Shown in pieces: positions 1-9,598 of a stretch of 64,000 nucleotides of DNA; positions within the stretch are counted from its first letter, which is position 1; the number at the start of each line of letters is the position of its first letter. The DNA is from Antribacter gilvus (GTDB lineage: Bacteria > Actinomycetota > Actinomycetes > Actinomycetales > Cellulomonadaceae): assembly GCF_003946865.1 (NCBI RefSeq), contig NZ_QXTH01000002.1:1-64000 (forward strand), given 5' to 3'. A model generated the notes under the pieces. That model ran no database searches. It worked only from the letters and a program-made list of their open reading frames with translations, and was not told where the DNA came from. A program made the position numbers and the translations under genes.

Positions 1-10
1 CTCGGCAGCG

Positions 11-1021
11 ATGTCCGCGCTGGACAAGACGCTGCACCCGCGGTTCCTGTCCCTGGCCGAGCGGGAGCAGATCGCCGATCTGCGCCGTGAGGGTGGCTCG
101 TTGCGGGCGATCGGGCGGGCGCTGGGGCGGCCGGCCTCGACGATCAAGCGTGAGATCGACCGCCGGTCCCAGGACGGGACCTACCGTCCCTACCGGGCTC
201 ACAGCGCCTGGGCCCGGTCACGGCCGCGTCCCAAGGTGCGCAAGCTGCTGGCCGACGGGCCGCTGCGCCAGTTCGTGGCCGAGCGGCTGCGGCTGCGATG
301 GTCACCGCAGCAGATCTGCCACGCTCTGATCAAGGAGCACCCCGACGACCAGGACATGCGGGTGAGTGTGGAGACGATCTACCAGGCGTTGTACGTCCAG
401 GCCCGCGGCGCGCTGAAACGAGAAGTCGCGACCGCGCTGCGCACCGGACGCACCCGCCGCAAGCCCCACAAGAAGCCGGACCAGCGCACGCCCCGGTTCG
501 TCGACGACATGGTGATGATCTCCGAGCGTCCGCCCGAGGTCGCGGACCGGGCCGTGCCCGGGCACTGGGAAGGCGACCTGATCGTCGGCACCCGCAGCGA
601 GTCCGCGATCGTGACCCTGGTCGAACGCTCCACCAGGTACGTCATGCTCGGACACCTGCCCGGTGGGCACACGGCCGAGGAAGTCCGCGACGTCCTGACA
701 GACCTGATCGGCACCCTGCCGGCCCATCTGCGCGGCTCCCTGACCTGGGACCAGGGCTGCGAGATGGCCGCGCACAAGCAGTTCACCGTCGCCACCGGCG
801 TCCCGGTCTACTTCTGTGACCCGCACTCACCCTGGCAGCGCGGCAGCAACGAGAACACCAACGGCCTGCTCCGCCAGTACTTCCCCAAGGGCACCGACCT
901 GCGCGCCTACGGCCGCGAGGACCTCGAGCACGTCGCACAGGAACTCAACGCCCGACCACGACAAACGCTCGGCTGGGATACCCCAGCCGAGCGTCTGCGT
1001 GATCTACTGACGACCACGTAG
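11..1021 (+). CDS. IS30-family transposase (5' end possibly outside window)
   Basis: The protein has the IS30 layout: an N-terminal helix-turn-helix (about residues 10-50, with LREGGSLRAIGRALGRP-like text followed by STIKREI), then an RNase H-like DDE integrase core. The core shows GHWEGDLIVG with the first Asp near residue 190, TWDQGCEM with the second Asp, and the PHSPWQRGSNENTNGLLRQY block carrying the final Glu. The C-terminal NARPR..LGWDTPAE motif is also typical. Catalytic residues all look present, so the enzyme is probably active. The frame stays open upstream to base 2, so the true start and the left inverted repeat may lie before the window. The right end of the element should lie between the stop and the tRNA-Lys gene at 1076, but I cannot define its terminal repeat without the left end. 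Confidence 0.9.
   Translation: MSALDKTLHPRFLSLAEREQIADLRREGGSLRAIGRALGRPASTIKREIDRRSQDGTYRPYRAHSAWARSRPRPKVRKLLADGPLRQFVAERLRLRWSPQQICHALIKEHPDDQDMRVSVETIYQALYVQARGALKREVATALRTGRTRRKPHKKPDQRTPRFVDDMVMISERPPEVADRAVPGHWEGDLIVGTRSESAIVTLVERSTRYVMLGHLPGGHTAEEVRDVLTDLIGTLPAHLRGSLTWDQGCEMAAHKQFTVATGVPVYFCDPHSPWQRGSNENTNGLLRQYFPKGTDLRAYGREDLEHVAQELNARPRQTLGWDTPAERLRDLLTTT
965..994 (+). repeat. 13-bp perfect hairpin inside the transposase 3' end
   Basis: ACGCTCGGCTGGG at 965-977 pairs perfectly with 982-994 across a 4-nt loop, just before the transposase stop. It overlaps the codons for the conserved LGWDTPAE motif, so coding constraint may explain it. It could also act as a weak transcription stop at the element end. 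Confidence 0.5.
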
Positions 1022-1073
1022 GCCATCAGGTGTTGCGAGGACCCCTAGAAACTGCCACTGCCGGGGGCCTGAA

Positions 1074-1165
<92 letters not shown>

Positions 1166-1236
1166 CTACCAGGCCCGAGGACCGACGGCGTCACCTTTCC
1201 CGCGACGAGGCCCTCGACCTGACGGAGGAGGGCCTC

Positions 1237-1328
<92 letters not shown>

Positions 1329-1401
1329 AACACTACCAGGAGCCTGGGCCACGTCGGAACTCGAAGCCGTGCCGCAGGTCTGTGACCTGCACGACAACCG
1401 G

Positions 1402-1767
1402 TCAGAGGTACAGGCCGGTGGCGCCCTCCGTCTCCTGCACCTTGGCGACGCCGTGCACGTCGCGCTCGCGCAGCAGCACGTAGTCGGTGCCGCCCAGCTC
1501 CACCTCCGCGCGGTCCTCGGGGTCGAACAGGACGCGGTCGCCCACCGCCACCTGACGCACGTGCTCCCCCGCCGCCACGACCACGGCCCAGGCGAGCCGC
1601 TTGGGCCCCACGGCGGTCGCGGGGATGACGAGCCCGGAGGTGGACTGGCGCTCGGAGGCGTCGATCTCGGGCTGGACCAGGAGACGGTCGTGCAGCATCC
1701 GGATCGGCAGGTCGCCCGGCGTGACGTCCGCGCCGGACGAGGAGGGGTTCTTCACAGCGGTGCTCAC
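1402..1767 (-). CDS. GroES-like co-chaperone family protein
   Basis: The 121-residue protein matches the Cpn10 beta-barrel from about residue 23: IRMLHDRLLVQPE at the start, a mobile-loop-like stretch with SGLVIPATA, then VVAAGEHVRQVAVGDRVLFDPEDRAEVELGGTDY-like text (residues about 55-95) and YVLLRERDVHGV near the end. It has an N-terminal extension and a C-terminal tail beyond the usual ~97 residues of GroES. The start is a GTG placed 7 nt after a TAGCGT box, consistent with leaderless transcription. An open frame continues far upstream, but that is antisense shadow of the neighbouring secreted-protein gene. It stands alone without groEL, so it is likely a GroES paralogue rather than the main co-chaperonin. 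Confidence 0.8.
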   Translation of the reverse strand: MSTAVKNPSSSGADVTPGDLPIRMLHDRLLVQPEIDASERQSTSGLVIPATAVGPKRLAWAVVVAAGEHVRQVAVGDRVLFDPEDRAEVELGGTDYVLLRERDVHGVAKVQETEGATGLYL

Positions 1768-1774
1768 AGGTCCA

Positions 1775-1780
1775 ACGCTA
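1775..1780 (-). promoter_or_regulatory. Leaderless -10 box (TAGCGT) for GroES-like gene
   Basis: TAGCGT on the minus strand is followed by 7 nt and then the GTG start. No -35 consensus or ribosome binding site is evident. Confidence 0.5.
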
Positions 1781-1842
1781 CGTGACGCGGAGAGGTCCTT
1801 TCGGCCCGGATACGCTCGGGACAGGACCACCGAAGGAGCATC

Positions 1843-2322
1843 GTGACCACTCAGCTGAACACCGGGGACAAGGCCCCCGGCTTCACCCTGCCGACCGCCG
1901 ACGGCTCGACCGTGAGCCTCGCCGACCTGCGAGGCAGCGCCGCCAAGGGCGTCATCGTCTACTTCTACCCCGCCGCGAGCACGCCCGGCTGCACCAAGGA
2001 GGCGTGCGACTTCCGCGACTCCCTGGCGTCCCTCCAGGGCGCGGGCTACGCCGTGGTGGGCGTCTCGCCCGACCCGGTGGCCAAGCTGGCGAAGTTCGCG
2101 ACCGAGGAGTCGCTGACGTTCCCGCTCGCCGCGGACGAGGACCACGCCGTCCTCGAGGCGTACGGCGCGTGGGGCGAGAAGCAGAACTACGGCAGGACGT
2201 ACACGGGCGTGATCCGCTCCACCGTGGTGGTGGCGCCCGACGGGACCGTCGCCCTCGCGCAGTACAACGTGAAGGCGACCGGTCACGTGGCCCGCCTGCG
2301 CACGGCGCTCGGCCTCGACTGA
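1843..2322 (+). CDS. bcp: Thioredoxin-dependent thiol peroxidase (Bcp/PrxQ)
   Basis: A 159-residue peroxiredoxin that reduces hydroperoxides using thioredoxin in the cytoplasm. The AhpC/TSA fold is clear: GDKAPGFTLPTADG at residues 8-21, then YFYPAASTPGCTKEACDFRD with peroxidatic Cys50 and resolving Cys55 five residues apart, the PrxQ/BCP arrangement. The GTG start has a good ribosome binding site (GAAGGAG, about 1833-1839). It is monocistronic and divergent from the GroES-like gene. A GC-rich hairpin follows the stop. A thioredoxin with a WCPPC active site about 2.3 kb away could be a reductant, though nothing here links them directly. Confidence 0.93.
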   Translation: MTTQLNTGDKAPGFTLPTADGSTVSLADLRGSAAKGVIVYFYPAASTPGCTKEACDFRDSLASLQGAGYAVVGVSPDPVAKLAKFATEESLTFPLAADEDHAVLEAYGAWGEKQNYGRTYTGVIRSTVVVAPDGTVALAQYNVKATGHVARLRTALGLD

Positions 2323-2331
2323 CCGGTGGCG

Positions 2332-2363
2332 CCGGGCGGCCCGCCTCTCCTCGGGCCGCCCGG
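2332..2363 (+). terminator. Hairpin after bcp
   Basis: CCGGGCGGCCCG (2332-2343) pairs perfectly with 2352-2363 over an 8-nt loop, 10 bases after the bcp stop. There is no T-tract, so termination is inferred. Confidence 0.55.
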
Positions 2364-2493
2364 AGAACCGGCGCTCGAACGCGGTCCGTCGTAACGTCGA
2401 AGGGATGGCGCCCACGCGGAGAACCCGCGTCAGGCGCACCCGGTCGAAGAAGGCGGGCGGGGCGCCGTCGGGCACGATCGCAAGGAGAGAACC

Positions 2494-3045
2494 ATGTTGC
2501 GCAGGAAGCTCGCCGGGACGTTGACCGCCCTGGCCATGGCAGGCACGCTCGGGCTGCTGCCCGCGGCCGCAGCGTCCGCCGCCACCGTCGCACCCGCGGC
2601 TGGCCCGGTCGCCGCCGCACCGGCGCCGGTGCAGACCACCCAGGCCGTCACCGGCACGTTCCAGGGCGCCCCGTTCGTCGGGGAGATCAGCAACCTCACG
2701 GCCGACGTCGTCGACGGCGCGCTGACCCTCACCGGAACGCTCACCGGCACCGGCCTCCCCGCGGAGGGCGTCGGCTTCACCTCGGTCGTCGAGGACGTCC
2801 AGGCCGACCAGGCGTGCGACATCCTGAACCTGGACCTCGGCCCGCTGCACCTCGACCTGCTCGGTCTCGTCGTGGACCTGGAGCCGGTGGTGCTCGACGT
2901 CACCGCGGTGCCCGGACCGGGGAACCTGCTCGGGAACCTGCTCTGCTCGGTCGCCGGGCTCCTCGACCGCAGCGGCGGTGTGGGTGGCGCCCTGAACGGC
3001 GTCGCCGCGCTCCTCAACCGCCTGCTGACCGGCCTCGGCCTCTGA
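2494..3045 (+). CDS. Secreted protein of unknown function
   Basis: The 183-residue product has a clear Sec signal peptide: MLRRK, a hydrophobic core from about residue 8 to 25, and an ALA-type cleavage site near residues 28-31. The mature part starts with an Ala/Pro-rich linker, then a beta-rich stretch TGTFQGAPFVGEI...LTGTLTGTGLP. The C-terminal half is rich in Leu/Gly/Val with two cysteines (in ACDILNLDLGPLHLDLLGL and NLLCSVAGLLD) that could form a disulfide outside the cell. Similar small secreted proteins occur in actinobacteria, but I cannot name a function. The ATG start follows AAGGAGAGAACC. A strong hairpin follows the gene. Confidence 0.8.
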   Translation: MLRRKLAGTLTALAMAGTLGLLPAAAASAATVAPAAGPVAAAPAPVQTTQAVTGTFQGAPFVGEISNLTADVVDGALTLTGTLTGTGLPAEGVGFTSVVEDVQADQACDILNLDLGPLHLDLLGLVVDLEPVVLDVTAVPGPGNLLGNLLCSVAGLLDRSGGVGGALNGVAALLNRLLTGLGL

Positions 3046-3066
3046 CGCGCGGCCACCTGAGGAAGC

Positions 3067-3116
3067 ACGACGCCGGTCCGGTCGCCTCCTGCGGGAGGCG
3101 ACCGGACCGGCGTCGT
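3067..3116. terminator. 23-bp perfect hairpin between convergent genes
   Basis: 3067-3089 pairs perfectly with 3094-3116 across a 4-nt loop (TGCG). It lies between the secreted-protein gene and the convergent tRNA-Leu, so it can terminate from both sides. Confidence 0.85.
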
Positions 3117-3124
3117 CCACGGGG

Positions 3125-3206
3125 TGCGCGAGAGGGGACTCGAACCCCTACGCCCGAAGGCACTGGAACCTAAATCCAGCGCGGCTGCCAATTACGCCAC
3201 TCGCGC
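3125..3206 (-). tRNA. tRNA-Leu(TAG)
   Basis: A class II tRNA with a long variable arm (TGCCTTCGGGCG). The minus strand starts GCGCGAGTGGCG and the acceptor pairs with CTCGCGC, discriminator A. The anticodon loop TTTAGGT gives anticodon TAG. CCA is not encoded. Confidence 0.95.
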
Positions 3207-3217
3207 GCGGGCCAAGT

Positions 3218-3925
3218 CTAGGGCCCGGGGCGGGCGTAGCCGAGGTAGCCCCGGACGTCGTCGACGAGCCGCTGCATCTCGACGTCCGTGTCGACGACGG
3301 CGTGCTGCCCCAGCGTGACGCCCACGACGGCCCGCTGGGACTCGGCGTGCACCACGAAGTAGTAGAGGGCGCCTTTCTCGACGTCGAGAACGACCCGCAT
3401 CAGCCGACCGCTGTCGATCTCGTCGAAGTCGGCGTCCATCGTGGCCACGAGCGCGCGCAGGTCCTCGCCCTGGCGCTCGTAGGCCGCCCGCCGCCCCTCC
3501 GCCCCGGTGAGCCCGAGCATCCCGGACACCGACGGGTCGTCGAGCATGTCGACCCGGAACACGGCCTTCCCGCGCGCGTAGTACACGAGATAGTGCAGGT
3601 CGGTGGCGTCGAGCCGTTCCGTGAAGAGGTCGACGAGGCCCTCCGTCTCGGGCCCGTACCGGACGAACGGGTGGACGTCGATCTTCTTCGGCGTGCTGGG
3701 GCCGGGCTCTCCCAGGGGCGAGGTCCGGCGCCGCGTGACCGCGGCCCACAGGCTCGGCACCCCGACCAGCACGGCGGAGCCGCCACCGAGGACCGCGATG
3801 AAGATCGCGGCGCGCTCGACGCTGAACGGCTCGTTCTTGAGCACCGCGGTCCCGAGCTCGACGGTGAAGGGCAGCAGCAAGGAGCCGCCCAGCACCGTCG
3901 CGATCTTCTTGGACCAGTCACTCAC
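3218..3925 (-). CDS. Hypothetical membrane-anchored protein
   Basis: A 235-residue protein of unknown family. Residues about 7-27 (IATVLGGSLLLPFTVELGTAV) and 38-60 (AAIFIAVLGGGSAVLVGVPSLWAAV) form two likely membrane helices. A soluble C-terminal domain of about 165 residues follows, beginning RRRTSPLGEPG and rich in acidic residues and aromatic pairs such as LHYLVYYARGKAVF and ALYYFVVHAES. The GTG start is 7 nt after a TACCGT box, which argues for a leaderless transcript and against the longer open frame upstream. No catalytic motif was recognised. Confidence 0.65.
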   Translation of the reverse strand: MSDWSKKIATVLGGSLLLPFTVELGTAVLKNEPFSVERAAIFIAVLGGGSAVLVGVPSLWAAVTRRRTSPLGEPGPSTPKKIDVHPFVRYGPETEGLVDLFTERLDATDLHYLVYYARGKAVFRVDMLDDPSVSGMLGLTGAEGRRAAYERQGEDLRALVATMDADFDEIDSGRLMRVVLDVEKGALYYFVVHAESQRAVVGVTLGQHAVVDTDVEMQRLVDDVRGYLGYARPGP

Positions 3926-3932
3926 GCCCGGA

Positions 3933-3938
3933 ACGGTA
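3933..3938 (-). promoter_or_regulatory. Leaderless -10 box (TACCGT)
   Basis: TACCGT on the minus strand, then 7 nt, then the GTG of the membrane-anchored protein gene. Confidence 0.5.
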
Positions 3939-3990
3939 GCGCATGCCCGCTTTGCGAGGTGCGGCGCCTCACGCGCGGCCCTGCGGGCCC

Positions 3991-4560
3991 TCAGAGCAGG
4001 CGACCCACGTGCGCCATCGCCTGCTTGACCAGCGTCCCCTGGCCGTTCGCCATCTCGGCCTGCACCGCCTCGCTGCACGCCTCCTCGGGTGTCATCCACG
4101 CGAGGTCGAGGGCGTTCTGCTGCGGCCGGCAGTCCCCCGTCACAGGCACCACGTAGGCGAGCGCCACCGCGTGCTGGCGCGGGTCGTGGTACGCCGTGAT
4201 GCCGGGCGTCGGGAAGTACTCCGCCACGGTGAACGGCTGGGGCGACGGCGGCACCTGGGGCAGCGCCACCGGGCCGAGGTCCTTCTCGATGTGCCGCAGC
4301 AGCGCGTCCCGGATGCGCTCGTGATACATCACACGCCCCGACACGAGGGCCCGGGTGATCACGCCCTGGGTGTTCACGCGCAGGAGCAGACCGACCGACA
4401 CCACGTCGCCCGACTCGTCGACCCGCACGGGGACAGCGTCCACATAGACGAGGGGCAGCTGCGCGCGGACCACTGCGAGGTCCTCGTCGGTGAGCCAGCC
4501 CGAGGCCTGGGTGGTGTCGCGGTAGAAGTCGTCCGCCGGGTAGTCCGCTGTGTCGGTCAC
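3991..4560 (-). CDS. NUDIX-like DUF4916 protein
   Basis: The 189-residue protein resembles the actinobacterial DUF4916/NUDIX-related family: GWLTDEDLAVVRAQLPLVYVDAVPVRVD at residues about 22-50, GLLLRVN, RALVSGRVMYHERIRDALLRHIEKDLG (position of the NUDIX-box helix) and YHDPRQHAVALAYVVPVTG later. A canonical NUDIX box with the full GX5EX7REUXEEXGU signature is not present, so hydrolase activity is uncertain. The GTG start sits 7 nt after TACAAC. It is divergent from the thioredoxin gene. Confidence 0.72.
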   Translation of the reverse strand: MTDTADYPADDFYRDTTQASGWLTDEDLAVVRAQLPLVYVDAVPVRVDESGDVVSVGLLLRVNTQGVITRALVSGRVMYHERIRDALLRHIEKDLGPVALPQVPPSPQPFTVAEYFPTPGITAYHDPRQHAVALAYVVPVTGDCRPQQNALDLAWMTPEEACSEAVQAEMANGQGTLVKQAMAHVGRLL

Positions 4561-4567
4561 GGGGTCC

Positions 4568-4573
4568 GTTGTA
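4568..4573 (-). promoter_or_regulatory. Leaderless -10 box (TACAAC)
   Basis: TACAAC on the minus strand is followed by exactly 7 nt and the GTG of the DUF4916 gene. Confidence 0.4.
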
Positions 4574-4668
4574 CCAGGTCCGCATGACGGCGGCGTAGCG
4601 CGCTCGCCGGGAATAGCCGCCGTCGGGCCGACGCTGCACGGGAGGAACAACTTCGGGAAGGAACCCAC

Positions 4669-5046
4669 ATGCCGACCATCGAGGTCACTGACGCCACGTT
4701 CGACCAGACCGTCGCCGAGAACGACATCGTCCTGGTGGACTTCTGGGCCACCTGGTGCCCGCCGTGCCGCATGTTCGCCCCGGTGTTCGAGGCGTCCTCG
4801 GAGGCGAACCCCGACATCGTCCACGCCAAGATGGACACCGACGCCGAGCCGGGCATCGCCACGGCCGCGCAGGTGACGTCGATCCCCACGCTGATGGCGT
4901 TCCGCGAGGGCATCCTCGTGTACCGCCAGGCCGGCGCGCTCCCGGCGCCCGCGCTCGCGCAGGTGGTCGAGGCCGTCAAGGGCCTCGACATGGACGAGGT
5001 GCGCAAGGAGCTCGAGAGCTCCGAGTCGGACGCGCACAGCCACTGA
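4669..5046 (+). CDS. Thioredoxin
   Basis: A 125-residue cytoplasmic thioredoxin that reduces protein disulfides. The active site is WCPPC (Cys30, Cys33) inside VDFWATWCPPCR, and the cis-proline is Pro73 in SIPTL. The usual bacterial motif is WCGPC; the Pro variant shifts redox potential in other members. A charged tail ending in DAHSH extends past the fold. The ATG start has GGGAAGGAA upstream. It is divergent from DUF4916 and convergent with the ABC-F gene. Confidence 0.93.
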   Translation: MPTIEVTDATFDQTVAENDIVLVDFWATWCPPCRMFAPVFEASSEANPDIVHAKMDTDAEPGIATAAQVTSIPTLMAFREGILVYRQAGALPAPALAQVVEAVKGLDMDEVRKELESSESDAHSH

Positions 5047-5052
5047 GGCGAC

Positions 5053-5111
5053 CTGCCGGGCCTGGGCGCGGCGCGCTCTGCCCGGCTGCCGGGCCTGAGC
5101 GCGGCGTGCTC
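5053..5111. repeat. Two tandem ~26-bp direct repeats
   Basis: CTGCCGGGCCTGGGCGCGGC... at 5053-5078 recurs with two mismatches at 5086-5111. It fills the gap between the convergent thioredoxin and ABC-F genes and reaches the last codons of the latter. It could be a terminator region; no function is evident. Confidence 0.45.
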
Positions 5112-6735
5112 AGCGCGGCGCGAGCTCCAGGCTCGGCCAGTCCGCGAGGTCCTCGCGCATCCGGCGGTCGTGCGTGGCCACCACCACGGCCGCCGGGGTG
5201 ACGCGCAGCGCCCGGGTCAGCTCGTCGACGAGGTCGATCGACAGGTGGTTGGTCGGCTCGTCGAGGAGCAGGACGTGGGGGGCGTGCAGCAGCGCCCGGG
5301 CCAGCTCGAACCGCCGCCGCTGGCCCACGGAGAGCTCACCGAGCGGCCGCTCCAGGTCCTCCTCCGACAGCAGGCCGAGGAACGCCACCGGCACCACGTG
5401 GTCGGGGTCGAGCTCGCCGGCGCTGAGGAGGGCCAGCGCCTCGTCGGCGTACGTCTCGAACCCGGTGCGCCGGGCCGCGGCGCCCGTCAGCGGGGCGCTC
5501 TCCTGCATCACGACGCCGATCCGTGCCCCCGGCACCAGCGTCCGCGTGCCGCGGCCCAGCGGCAGCGTGCCGCCCAGCGCCGCGAGCAGCGTGGACTTGC
5601 CGGTGCCGTTGACCCCGGTGATGAGCAGGCGGCCCGACGGCGGCACCGCGACCCGGGTGCCCGGCAGGTCCAGCCGGCCGTCCACCCGGGGGCTGCGCAC
5701 CTCCACCACGGGGGCCGCCGGGTCCCAGCCCGGCGACATGGCCGGCAGGTCCGGGAACGCCAGCTCGACCGGCGGGACGGGCACCTCGATGGCCTCGGCC
5801 TCGAGCTTCTGCACCAGCCGGTCGGCGGCCTTCACATGGATGCGCGCCCGGGTGGCGCGCCGGTGCTTCTGGGAGCCCTTCTCGGGCCGCCACTCGTCGG
5901 AGAGCCCCTCGTAGGACGCGTCGAGCCGCTCGGCGAGCGCCGCCGCCCGCTTGCGCTCGGCCCGGTAGCGCTGCCGCCAGCGGTGCAGGGCCTGGGACTT
6001 CGCGAACCGGTAGGCGAGGTAGCCGGGCTGCCCGTAGAGCACGGGCTTGCCGTCCCAGGACGGGTCGAGGTCGAGGATGGCGGTGGCCACGTCGTCGAGC
6101 AGCTCGCGGTCGTGGGTGACGACGACCAGGCCGCCGCGCCAGGCGACGAGCTCGCCGGTGAGGTAGTCGATCGCGGAGTCGTCGAGATGGTTGGTGGGTT
6201 CGTCGAGCAGGAGCAGGTCGGACCGCTCGGCCAGGCGGCACGCGAGCCGCACGCGGTAGCGCTGGCCCACGCTGAGGCTCGCGAGCGGCTGGGTCAGGTC
6301 GCGGGTGGCACCGAGCCGGGTGAGGGCGACGTCCACGCGCCGGTCCGCGTCCCAGGCGGCGAGGTGCTCGGCACGGGCGAGCGTGCGGCCCAGCTCGGCG
6401 AGGTCGCCGGTGTCGTGGTCGAAGGCGGCCGCGGCGGCCTCGAGGGCTGCGGCTGCCTGGCGGAGCCCGTCGAGCGTGGACGACACCAGGTCGCCCACCG
6501 TCTCGTCCGGCGCCACGTGGAGCTCCTGCTCCACGAGGGCGACGCTGCCCTGGCGCCGTACCTCGCCGCTCTTGGGGGCGAGGGAGCCGGCGAGGAGGTG
6601 CAGGAACGTGGACTTGCCCGAGCCGTTCTCCCCGACGACGCCGAGCCGCGTCCCGTCGGACACGGTCACGCTCACCCCGTCGAGGACGGGCCGCCCCGGG
6701 TAGGCGAAGGCGAGGTCCTGGGCCACGAGGTGCAT
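5110..6735 (-). CDS. ABC-F family ATPase
   Basis: The 541-residue protein has two ABC nucleotide-binding domains and no membrane helices, the ABC-F pattern of ribosome-associated ATPases. Walker A motifs are GENGSGKST (residues 35-43) and GVNGTGKST in the second half. Both halves carry LSVGQR signatures and Walker B LLLDEPTNHL. A charged linker of about 80 residues (RWRQRYRAERKRAAALAERL region) connects the domains. Some ABC-F proteins protect ribosomes from antibiotics, but the linker alone does not assign this. The ATG start follows GGAGGC, which also forms the 6-nt spacer after a TAGGCT box. Confidence 0.9.
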   Translation of the reverse strand: MHLVAQDLAFAYPGRPVLDGVSVTVSDGTRLGVVGENGSGKSTFLHLLAGSLAPKSGEVRRQGSVALVEQELHVAPDETVGDLVSSTLDGLRQAAAALEAAAAAFDHDTGDLAELGRTLARAEHLAAWDADRRVDVALTRLGATRDLTQPLASLSVGQRYRVRLACRLAERSDLLLLDEPTNHLDDSAIDYLTGELVAWRGGLVVVTHDRELLDDVATAILDLDPSWDGKPVLYGQPGYLAYRFAKSQALHRWRQRYRAERKRAAALAERLDASYEGLSDEWRPEKGSQKHRRATRARIHVKAADRLVQKLEAEAIEVPVPPVELAFPDLPAMSPGWDPAAPVVEVRSPRVDGRLDLPGTRVAVPPSGRLLITGVNGTGKSTLLAALGGTLPLGRGTRTLVPGARIGVVMQESAPLTGAAARRTGFETYADEALALLSAGELDPDHVVPVAFLGLLSEEDLERPLGELSVGQRRRFELARALLHAPHVLLLDEPTNHLSIDLVDELTRALRVTPAAVVVATHDRRMREDLADWPSLELAPR

Positions 6736-6741
6736 GCCTCC

Positions 6742-6747
6742 AGCCTA
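6742..6747 (-). promoter_or_regulatory. -10 box (TAGGCT) for ABC-F gene
   Basis: TAGGCT on the minus strand, 6 nt before the ATG start. Confidence 0.45.
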
Positions 6748-6780
6748 CGTACCCCGCGCGCGGAGCCCGGCACCAGTCGC

Positions 6781-6827
6781 AGCGCCGAGGTAGTGCCCCT
6801 GTCCGACGAAGGCACTACCTCGGCGCT
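6781..6827. repeat. Dispersed palindromic element, copy 1
   Basis: AGCGCCGAGGTAGTGCC (6781-6797) pairs perfectly with 6811-6827 over a 13-nt loop containing GTCCGACGAA. Related palindromes occur at 6836, 13775, 13827 and 18650. This pair lies just downstream of the symporter gene. Confidence 0.85.
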
Positions 6828-6835
6828 GGGGGAGG

Positions 6836-6876
6836 GCCGAGGTAGTGCCTTCGTCGGACGGACGCACTACCTCGGC
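6836..6876. repeat. Dispersed palindromic element, copy 2
   Basis: GCCGAGGTAGTGC (6836-6848) pairs with 6864-6876; the centre reads CTTCGTCGGACGGAC. It is adjacent to copy 1, forming a pair as at 13775/13827. Confidence 0.85.
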
Positions 6877-6901
6877 ACCGGGGTCGGGCGTGGGTGGAGC
6901 G

Positions 6902-8568
<1,667 letters not shown>

Positions 8569-8572
<4 letters not shown>

Positions 8573-8898
8573 GCCCGGCTCCCGTCACCGTTGCGCTCGC
8601 TGACGCCGTACTCGTCGTCGAGCCTGTCCATCCGCACCGCGTAGACGAGGATGAGGATGATGAACGTGTAGATCGCCCCCTGCTGCGCGAACCAGAACCC
8701 GAGCGGGAAGCCGGCGATGACCACCTCGTTGAGCTGCTCGACGAAGAGGATGCCGCAGCCGAACGAGACGATGAACCAGATCACCAGCAGGACGACCATC
8801 AGGCGAAGGTTCTTGCGCCAGTACTCCTTGCGCCAGTCGTTGTCCGGTTCCGCGCCTGGCGGCGGTGCGCCACCCGCGCCTTCAGCCGTGTCAGCCAT
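8569..8898 (-). CDS. Sodium/substrate symporter small subunit (DUF4212)
   Basis: The 109-residue protein has the DUF4212 signature: WRKEYWRKNLRLMVVLLVIWFIVSFG... (helix 1 from about residue 31), FPLGFWFAQQGAIYTFIILILVYAVRMD (helix 2) and a YGVSE tail. These small subunits accompany VC_2705-type symporters. The ATG is preceded by a strong ribosome binding site, AAAGGAG. The Pro/Gly-rich N-terminus is probably cytoplasmic and disordered. Confidence 0.88.
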
Positions 8899-9141
8899 GT
8901 CTACGCTCCTTTGCGTGGTCTGTCCGTGACGGAATGCCCCCAGGGTGAGCGAATCGGTAGGACCGGGCGCGCCGCAAGGGCCGAACGTACGGACGGTGGC
9001 CCCGGTCTCGTGAGCGGTCGAAGACCGCCCACGAACGGCACCTGCCGGAAGTTCCGGACCGTCCGCGGGCCCTGGGCGACCGCTCGCGGGGACAGTGGCC
9101 CCGTTCGCCAGGCTCCCTCCCGCAACGGCGCCCGGAGCCCC

Positions 9142-9147
9142 TACCAT
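9142..9147 (+). promoter_or_regulatory. Leaderless -10 box (TACCAT)
   Basis: TACCAT, 7 nt, then the ATG at 9155. The 256 bp before 9155 separate two divergent transcripts and otherwise contain no gene that I can support. Confidence 0.5.
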
Positions 9148-9154
9148 CGGTGCC

Positions 9155-9574
9155 ATGGCCTCGACGTCGAGCACCTCCGGAACCGCCGTACGCCGGCGCG
9201 TCCTGCACCCGGGCAGCGTGGGCATGATCCTCGGGGGGCTGATCATCGTCGTGGGGTCGGTGCTGCCGTGGGTGTCGACGCCGGTCGGGTCCATCCCCGG
9301 TCACGCCGGGCCTGGCCTGTGGACGCTCTGCGCCGCGTTCGTCGCCCTCGCGGGTGCCGTGCTCCCCTTCCGCCGGGTCGCGGTGGCGCACTGCCTGGTC
9401 GCGGGCCTGCCTGTCGCGTTCCTCGCGGCCTGGCAGGTGGTCCGGCTCGTCGAGGTCAGCGCCGCCACGGACTCCTGGGGCAAGGCCCTCCCCGGCATGG
9501 GGCTCGTCATGGTCGCCGGCGGCGCGGTGATCCTGCTGCGGACGGCGTGGCGCCTGAGCAGGTCGTCCTCATAG
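9155..9574 (+). CDS. Hypothetical four-helix membrane protein
   Basis: A 139-residue protein with four predicted membrane helices: GSVGMILGGLIIVVGSVLPWV, LWTLCAAFVALAGAVLPF, CLVAGLPVAFLAAWQVVRL and GMGLVMVAGGAVILLRTAW (the last before a basic tail). The start was set at the ATG 7 nt after TACCAT rather than at an ATG 60 bases upstream that would precede the promoter. No family was recognised. It may be co-transcribed with the symporter operon 25 bp downstream, though that operon has its own -10 box. Confidence 0.6.
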   Translation: MASTSSTSGTAVRRRVLHPGSVGMILGGLIIVVGSVLPWVSTPVGSIPGHAGPGLWTLCAAFVALAGAVLPFRRVAVAHCLVAGLPVAFLAAWQVVRLVEVSAATDSWGKALPGMGLVMVAGGAVILLRTAWRLSRSSS

Positions 9575-9585
9575 GCCAGTGTCCC

Positions 9586-9591
9586 TAGGGT
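9586..9591 (+). promoter_or_regulatory. Leaderless -10 box (TAGGGT) for symporter/LytSR operon
   Basis: TAGGGT, then 7 nt, then the ATG at 9599. It supports the ATG over the GTG at 9590, which would lie inside the -10 box. Confidence 0.55.
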
Positions 9592-9598
9592 GCTGTGC

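Noticed and set aside
1768-3120. Long N-terminal extension of the GroES-like frame
   Set aside because: The extension runs antisense across bcp and the secreted-protein gene and is composed of Arg/Gly-rich shadow sequence. The leaderless GTG at 1767 fits better.
5110-6735. ABC-F protein as the cluster's self-resistance gene
   Set aside because: It is about 17 kb from the cluster among core genes, has its own promoter, and ABC-F proteins are common without resistance roles.
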